64,000 nt of DNA, from contig NZ_AQQV01000001.1 of the NCBI RefSeq assembly GCF_002088235.1, positions 1,302,001-1,366,000 on the forward strand, given 5' to 3'. This stretch comes from Oceanococcus atlanticus. GTDB taxonomy: Bacteria > Pseudomonadota > Gammaproteobacteria > Nevskiales > Oceanococcaceae. Numbering within the stretch: the stretch's first letter is position 1; the number at the start of each line of letters is the position of its first letter. Shown here piece by piece: positions 59,406 to 64,000 of the stretch. The position numbers and the translations under genes were made by a program. The notes beneath the pieces were generated by a model that worked only from the letters and a program-made list of their open reading frames with translations, did no database searches and was not told where the DNA came from.

Positions 59406-62386
59406 ATAACCTTTCGCTGCTTCTGGAAATATTGGGGTACGACACATCACGAGGCTGGTTACCCGCTAACGAGTTTGATCAGATCGTTGGGCCCGTTAGC
59501 GCGTTGCGTCGTGCTCGTGATCACATGAATGTTTGTGGCGCTTTCGGGACATGGCAGACACTCCGTCGCAGCGATGGGCAACAACGATTCACTCCTTTTC
59601 TATTTATCGCTGAAGCGAAGGACGATGACACCGCAAAAACCGTTGTGCACCGCCGTGTTTGGAGCCAAGGCTTAGCTCCATTTCTCATCATTTCCACCCC
59701 AAAGTATGTCTATATCAGCGAGGGATATCATTTCTCGCATAGCAATTGGGAACAATCCGTTAAGCGAGTCCAGTGGGAGCAGCTGAAAAGCGGTGTCGAC
59801 TCAAATGACCGTAAAGTCCTGACGAGGTTTGCAGCCAATCGATTGCTCTCATCGGTTGCATGGCGTGACTTCACCATCAATCCATCTTCTCGAGTAGACC
59901 GCCGTTTGCTATCGACTCTGGAAGCCCTTAGCTGTCACGTTACACAACAAAGCGGCGTCAGTGCGCGTTCAGCGAATACACTGATTGGGCGCTTTCTTTA
60001 TTTCTACATTCTTCATGACCGCGCGCTCATTGACGAAGGTTGGCTCGCAAAATTTGGGGCAGAGAGCGCATTTACTCAGCGCAACGATAATCTCAACACC
60101 AAGATGGCATGGGAGGTATTCGACGAACTAGACAAGCTTCTTAACGGATCAATTTTTCCATTAACCAAAGGTGAGCGCAGCCAATTTTCGGACGCCGATG
60201 TTCGTTTGTTACGCGACTGTATAAAGCTAGGCGATGAACCCTACGGCAGCCTTCGTCAGCTGAATTTCTTTGACTTTGACTTGTCATGCCTACAAACCGA
60301 AACCTTATCAGCCATCTACGAACAGTTCCTCAAAACTGAAGACGCTGAAAAGAAGAGGACCGAGGGTGTCTTTTATACACCTCCATTCCTCGCGGACTTT
60401 GTTCTGGATAGAGTTGAAGACGCTGTAGAGTTGAACGATAGCAAGCGCATCATTGATTGCACAGCTGGATCTGGTGTTTTTGTTGTCGGCGCGTATCGAC
60501 GAATAATTGAAAGCCTGCTTCAGAAGAAAAGGGAAACCTATTTGTCGGCGGCGAAATTGCGAGATACGTTGACGGGCTCTGTCTTCGCTATTGAAAAAAA
60601 CCCTTCAGCCCATGCAGTAACATCGTTTTCTCTGTATTTGACGATGCTAGATTACGTTGCCCCAAGAGAACTGAACGACTGCCTACACGGTCAGGCTGAA
60701 GAGCCCCTGTTTCCTCATCTTGCGAAACATAACATCATCTGCAGCGACTTCTTTACAACGTCACCACCGCAAAATGAATCGCAGCGTTTCGATATTGCAA
60801 TTGGCAACCCCCCCTGGCAAAAACTGGCCGAAGTAACCTCTGCAGAAGGTATTAAGAACACGACTCGATTTGAGGCACAGGTCGATGCGAATGAAGCAGC
60901 AGAACACGCTGTATGGCTACTGCTTGACAAGTACCTACGCAAAGACGGAATCGCCGCACAAGTCGTCCCAACAAAATCACTTGTCAGCCCAAGCGCCAAG
61001 CGATTCCCTTTACAACTTGCCCAAAAAGTAGAAGTAATAGGCGTTGTAAACCTAACCCATCTGCGATATCAACTGTTTAAAAATGCCCGACAGGCCGCGA
61101 GCGTGGTCATCCTACGCAACAATGAACCAGCGCAGTCATCGACAGCTTGGGTTCTATCACCCACACGAGCCCACTTACCAGGACCCACGGATTTAGGCGC
61201 CCCCTGGATGATTCCGTACGACCCTTCTCAAATTCAGAAGGTCCACCAAAGAACCCTTGCCAAAGGCGGTTCCAGTTGGTTTGAGTCGATTATGCTACGA
61301 CCAATTGATCGTCATATTCGCCGATATGTTGCCGATATAGTAGAACTCAATAGAGTTTGTTCACTAAAAGGTTTTCTTGAAGCGCACAAGTTAAACCTCG
61401 CACGAGGTGGCTCTCCTGCGCAGACGGGGCTAACGGCTGCTGCAATTTGCGGAGCCGACAAGAATAGTGCTAATGACTTCAGAAAATTCGAAGGCATTCA
61501 CTTCATCAGCCCACTAAGGCAAAGGACAACTATTCCGGAGCTCCCATATTCTGGACTGGCATCAGATTGGCAAAAATCGATCAATCAGGCATTTATTAGA
61601 CGGTTTTCTGGGCACGTACTTATCATCCCAAGAAGCCTACAAGGAATCGCGTATGTCAGAGCTCCGCTTGCATTTAACTCCTCTCTCAACGCGCTTTATT
61701 TTAAAAAATATCCACTAACCCATGAGGAATCAGGGTACCAAGAAAGGGTTCTTACAGCCATCGGACGCTATCTTGAGTCCGATGTCGCTCAATATCTTAT
61801 AGCCATCACTGGGCGGTTATGGATGCTGGATCGAACCCGTCTGGAAAAAAATGACTTACTCAATATTCCGTTGCCGTTTAAAGATATAGACGATGAGCTA
61901 ATAAATCTTCTACATGATGAGGATCAAGACCGGTTGAGTATGGCACTTCTCAAGCGTTTTGGATTTTCTCAATCAATGACTGAAGTTGTGCTTGAATACA
62001 GCAAGTTTAGAAAGTCTTTTGAAGATGGCCAAGTGCCCGTTTTTTTTGCTTCCTCACCCACAAACCAGGACTTTTCGGCGTACAAAAATGCCCTTTCACG
62101 CGCGCTCAGATCGCTCTGTGATGAGTCAATTGATATTCATATCTCGCCGATCAACGCTGAGACAAATACATATCGCGTTTCCATTCAGTTAGATGAGAAA
62201 AGCGATAGCCGCTTTTTTGTTAGCCGCCAGGCTGGAACCGCAGATTTTTTTGAATGCTCTGCACTTGAACACAATGATGCGCAAACAAGTGTTGAGTTAG
62301 TCAAACCTGCAGAAAAATTCCGATGGACCATTGAGAGCGCGTACACCGATGGCGCGAAGATTATTCAGACCTTCTTGGAAGAATAA
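59402..62386 (+). CDS. N6-adenine DNA methyltransferase (Eco57I-like), large
   Basis: This 994-residue protein has the SAM-binding motif I, IIDCTAGSGVFVVGAYRR, near residue 350, and the adenine methyltransferase motif IV, IGNPPWQKL, near residue 466. The preceding EGVFYTPPFLADFVLDRV is typical of the Eco57I/type I HsdM-like group. The C-terminal 350 residues resemble a target-recognition region. The N-terminal domain contains FLFIAEAKDDD (E71, K73), which recalls a PD-(D/E)XK half-motif, so a combined restriction-methylation enzyme is possible. Start is GTG, overlapping the regulator stop. A separate nuclease gene follows at 2 nt. Confidence 0.88.
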   Translation: MNNLSLLLEILGYDTSRGWLPANEFDQIVGPVSALRRARDHMNVCGAFGTWQTLRRSDGQQRFTPFLFIAEAKDDDTAKTVVHRRVWSQGLAPFLIISTPKYVYISEGYHFSHSNWEQSVKRVQWEQLKSGVDSNDRKVLTRFAANRLLSSVAWRDFTINPSSRVDRRLLSTLEALSCHVTQQSGVSARSANTLIGRFLYFYILHDRALIDEGWLAKFGAESAFTQRNDNLNTKMAWEVFDELDKLLNGSIFPLTKGERSQFSDADVRLLRDCIKLGDEPYGSLRQLNFFDFDLSCLQTETLSAIYEQFLKTEDAEKKRTEGVFYTPPFLADFVLDRVEDAVELNDSKRIIDCTAGSGVFVVGAYRRIIESLLQKKRETYLSAAKLRDTLTGSVFAIEKNPSAHAVTSFSLYLTMLDYVAPRELNDCLHGQAEEPLFPHLAKHNIICSDFFTTSPPQNESQRFDIAIGNPPWQKLAEVTSAEGIKNTTRFEAQVDANEAAEHAVWLLLDKYLRKDGIAAQVVPTKSLVSPSAKRFPLQLAQKVEVIGVVNLTHLRYQLFKNARQAASVVILRNNEPAQSSTAWVLSPTRAHLPGPTDLGAPWMIPYDPSQIQKVHQRTLAKGGSSWFESIMLRPIDRHIRRYVADIVELNRVCSLKGFLEAHKLNLARGGSPAQTGLTAAAICGADKNSANDFRKFEGIHFISPLRQRTTIPELPYSGLASDWQKSINQAFIRRFSGHVLIIPRSLQGIAYVRAPLAFNSSLNALYFKKYPLTHEESGYQERVLTAIGRYLESDVAQYLIAITGRLWMLDRTRLEKNDLLNIPLPFKDIDDELINLLHDEDQDRLSMALLKRFGFSQSMTEVVLEYSKFRKSFEDGQVPVFFASSPTNQDFSAYKNALSRALRSLCDESIDIHISPINAETNTYRVSIQLDEKSDSRFFVSRQAGTADFFECSALEHNDAQTSVELVKPAEKFRWTIESAYTDGAKIIQTFLEE

Positions 62387-62388
62387 GA

Positions 62389-63141
62389 TTGATTTCGAAA
62401 GGACCACAAAAGAGTTTAGAGGAAATGATCGAGCTTGCTGGTTATAAAAATTCGAAACTCAAGATCATGAATATTGTGGTCAGATGTGCGTTAGAAAGCT
62501 TGATCTTTGCAGAATCAAAATTAGCTGATAACTGGGAATCATTTTGCAAGAAAAAAGGCGCCCTTTGTAAGGCTTCAAAATCAATTCAGGGTATAGCCAA
62601 GCCTGAGGAGAACGCCGTAACAAACGCTCTAGGCGAGTTCATTGATGAGCACTTAAAAGGGTTGCCCATTGAAGACCCCCTCAGAATGGTCGAGTTTCGC
62701 TACGAAAGCCCAAAAAAATCAAAAATACTGGCCGGTTCACATCAAAAAAGAATCGACCTTAAGTTTGAAGCTCGATATCCAAATGGGCCCGAATTTGTAA
62801 TTGAAGCCAAGCCATTGTTTTCAAAACGCGACATTAATAGCAAACTTTTAGGACCTTCAGGCCTCGGTCGATTTACCCGAACAGAGGAGCCTTACACAAA
62901 TGACCATCTCGCTGCATTATTGGGGTACGTTGTGGACAAGAAGCTGGATTACTGGAACAACAGTCTGAACGAATCCTTAAGCACTGAGGATCATTGTGAG
63001 CAGATGGAAACCGTCATCCTTCCCATCTGGAAAAGTGACATACCATCAACACGCCATGCACGCCCCTCAGGCGTTCAACCAATCTGGATGTTGCATCTAT
63101 TGGTGACATACCCTGAATCTGCACACCCACATGACGCATGA
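62389..63141 (+). CDS. PD-(D/E)XK restriction endonuclease
   Basis: This 250-residue soluble protein has a helical first half, then the nuclease core RIDLKFEARYP (D123) and FVIEAKPLF (E139, K141), the D-x(n)-ExK arrangement. Start is TTG, 2 nt after the methyltransferase stop; an ATG at 62425 is an alternative. Position after a regulator and an adenine methyltransferase supports it as the restriction subunit. Recognition sequence cannot be inferred. Confidence 0.8.
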   Translation: MISKGPQKSLEEMIELAGYKNSKLKIMNIVVRCALESLIFAESKLADNWESFCKKKGALCKASKSIQGIAKPEENAVTNALGEFIDEHLKGLPIEDPLRMVEFRYESPKKSKILAGSHQKRIDLKFEARYPNGPEFVIEAKPLFSKRDINSKLLGPSGLGRFTRTEEPYTNDHLAALLGYVVDKKLDYWNNSLNESLSTEDHCEQMETVILPIWKSDIPSTRHARPSGVQPIWMLHLLVTYPESAHPHDA

Positions 63142-63358
63142 TCTAACCGCTGCAGGTATGCAGACCGTGCAGATAGCTCAAATGGCCAACCCCCGCTGAA
63201 TCTTGAATCGCAGTAAATGCGATCAACTCTCGCTCGGCCATCGGCAGCAAACCCCAGGTATTCTGGTAAATTCTATGCGGACCTTTTGCTGGCGAGCGGT
63301 GGCAACATGCCTTACGAGGCAGTCACTGAAACCCGCCTATGCTTGGACCGGTCTAAAG

Positions 63359-63565
63359 TCACCGTTTCCCACCGTCGCGCAGAGCCCGCATCTGAGCGAA
63401 CCGATCACTTAATTGATTGAGCGCCTGCATCTCCTCCAGCCTTTCTCTTACGCTCAACTTCAGATTTCGCTTAATCATGAAATCGCGTGCGCCCTCGTGC
63501 GTGCCATAGCGCCAGCGCCAGGCCTGATCATCTGCGCTGAGACCTTCGTCGGGTTTGTCGTCCAC
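63359..63565 (-). CDS. Small charged protein, paralogue of the gene at 27535
   Basis: This 68-residue protein, rich in Arg, Glu and Asp, contains YGTHEGARDFMIKRNL and SVRERLEEMQALNQL, which align without gaps to the 85-residue protein at 27535-27792. Shared sequence in two distant places makes both likely to be real. The function is unknown; small size and charge allow an antitoxin or a nucleic-acid-binding role. Neither 63142-63358 nor 63566-63806 holds a recognisable gene. Confidence 0.6.
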   Translation of the reverse strand: MDDKPDEGLSADDQAWRWRYGTHEGARDFMIKRNLKLSVRERLEEMQALNQLSDRFAQMRALRDGGKR

Positions 63566-63806
63566 GCGTTGACTCTATTCCTGTCGGCTGTTCGACCAAA
63601 CGGACGCAGCACTTGCCGCCTGCGCTCTCACTACGGGAACAACCACCTTTGTACCGTTAACGAAAAAATCCGCAACGAAATCGGACGCACAGCGGGATCT
63701 TCACGCGTGGCACCACACCATAGTGCAGATTGGTGACGCGTGATGGTCAATTGCTTGCTGCACTTACAGATTAGCTCGTGACTCGCTCGCCGCTCCACGT
63801 CGAGGC

Positions 63807-64000
63807 TTATTTTTGCTCTGGAGGGGCTAGCTTCCCGGAAAATTCCTGACGGGCACTGGACCCGAGAAAATCGTAGCTGAACGCAATAAAAAATGCGTGA
63901 TCATTTCGCGTGTCCAGCGTGTCGATCGCGTTAGCGGCCGGCAGCTCATCCCCCACTTGATAGCCATTAGGCAGAGTAGTGACTTTGCCGAACATTTCAC
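63807..64000 (-). CDS. C-terminus of a gene running off the right edge
   Basis: The last 64 or so codons of a leftward gene are visible; an in-frame ATG lies at 63995, but the frame stays open to the edge. The sequence NAIDTLDTRNDHAFFIAFSY has alternating hydrophobic residues, as in an outer-membrane beta-barrel strand, and may be from a DUF1302-like protein. It may mark a return to non-island DNA. Neither point is certain. Confidence 0.45.
   Translation of the reverse strand, partial: EMFGKVTTLPNGYQVGDELPAANAIDTLDTRNDHAFFIAFSYDFLGSSARQEFSGKLAPPEQK

Noticed and set aside
63217..63420. 67-residue rightward frame near the right end
   Set aside because: Overlaps the supported leftward paralogue gene and has low-complexity, shadow-like composition.

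Overview
This window looks like a gammaproteobacterial chromosome. About 19 kb of compact, G+C-rich housekeeping DNA comes first, followed by about 45 kb of visibly A+T-richer accessory DNA. The core gene set (type II secretion ATPase, class II dihydroorotase, RNase T, class I fumarase, TrhO, ComM, OmpA-like porin, ornithine-lipid acyltransferases) fits a free-living gammaproteobacterium. I cannot name the genus from the sequence alone.

Core region (1-19123). In order: gspE-like ATPase (5' cut off), an mscS channel, two coupled genes of unknown function, argG, a pair of related long hairpins, then the tightly packed run pyrC-rnt-MRJP-like gene. These are followed by olsB-olsA, fumarase, a VOC protein, a TlpA-like thioredoxin, a cNMP-binding patatin phospholipase, trhO-ABC1 kinase, hemD and an OmpA/TSP3 porin. 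Many neighbours overlap by 1-8 nt, which implies translational coupling.

Island entry (19124-24100). comM is cut in the middle of its ATPase domain, next to the position known as the target of Tn6022/AbaR-type Tn7-like elements. Four direct copies of a TGAGACT-centred motif follow, then a TnsE-like gene and a zinc-ribbon gene that could be a TnsF-like target selector. TnsA, TnsB, TnsC and the other half of comM are not in the window, so the element is incomplete here or continues beyond it.

Cassette arrays (24101-27345 and 41837-47695). Both are integron-type cassette arrays with attC sites, all cassettes facing right, and no integrase gene in the window. The two arrays open with the same 107-nt sequence (about 93 of 107 identical) and close with similar sequence. 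Array 1 carries membrane-protein cassettes and a membrane protein plus caspase-like protease pair. Array 2 carries an AbiJ-like HEPN protein, a cupin plus membrane protein pair, a DUF262-HNH nuclease and several small unknown proteins.

Between the arrays lie a 2959-residue secreted SpvB/YD-repeat (Rhs-type) toxin with a small membrane protein overlapping its 3' end (probable immunity), an IS110 remnant, and an SOS module (umuDC facing an SRAP/YedK gene across a LexA box).

Distal part (47884-64000). An exported putative phospholipase C-like protein and a lipoprotein hydrolase (a broken copy of which follows array 1) precede an IS3 remnant. A leftward run then holds three tandem SIR2-like genes, a small companion, a large membrane protein and a hypothetical gene. 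It faces a rightward XRE regulator-adenine methyltransferase-PD-(D/E)XK nuclease system with a 34-bp palindromic operator. Overall the island looks like a defence and conflict island built from transposon, integron-cassette and toxin modules.
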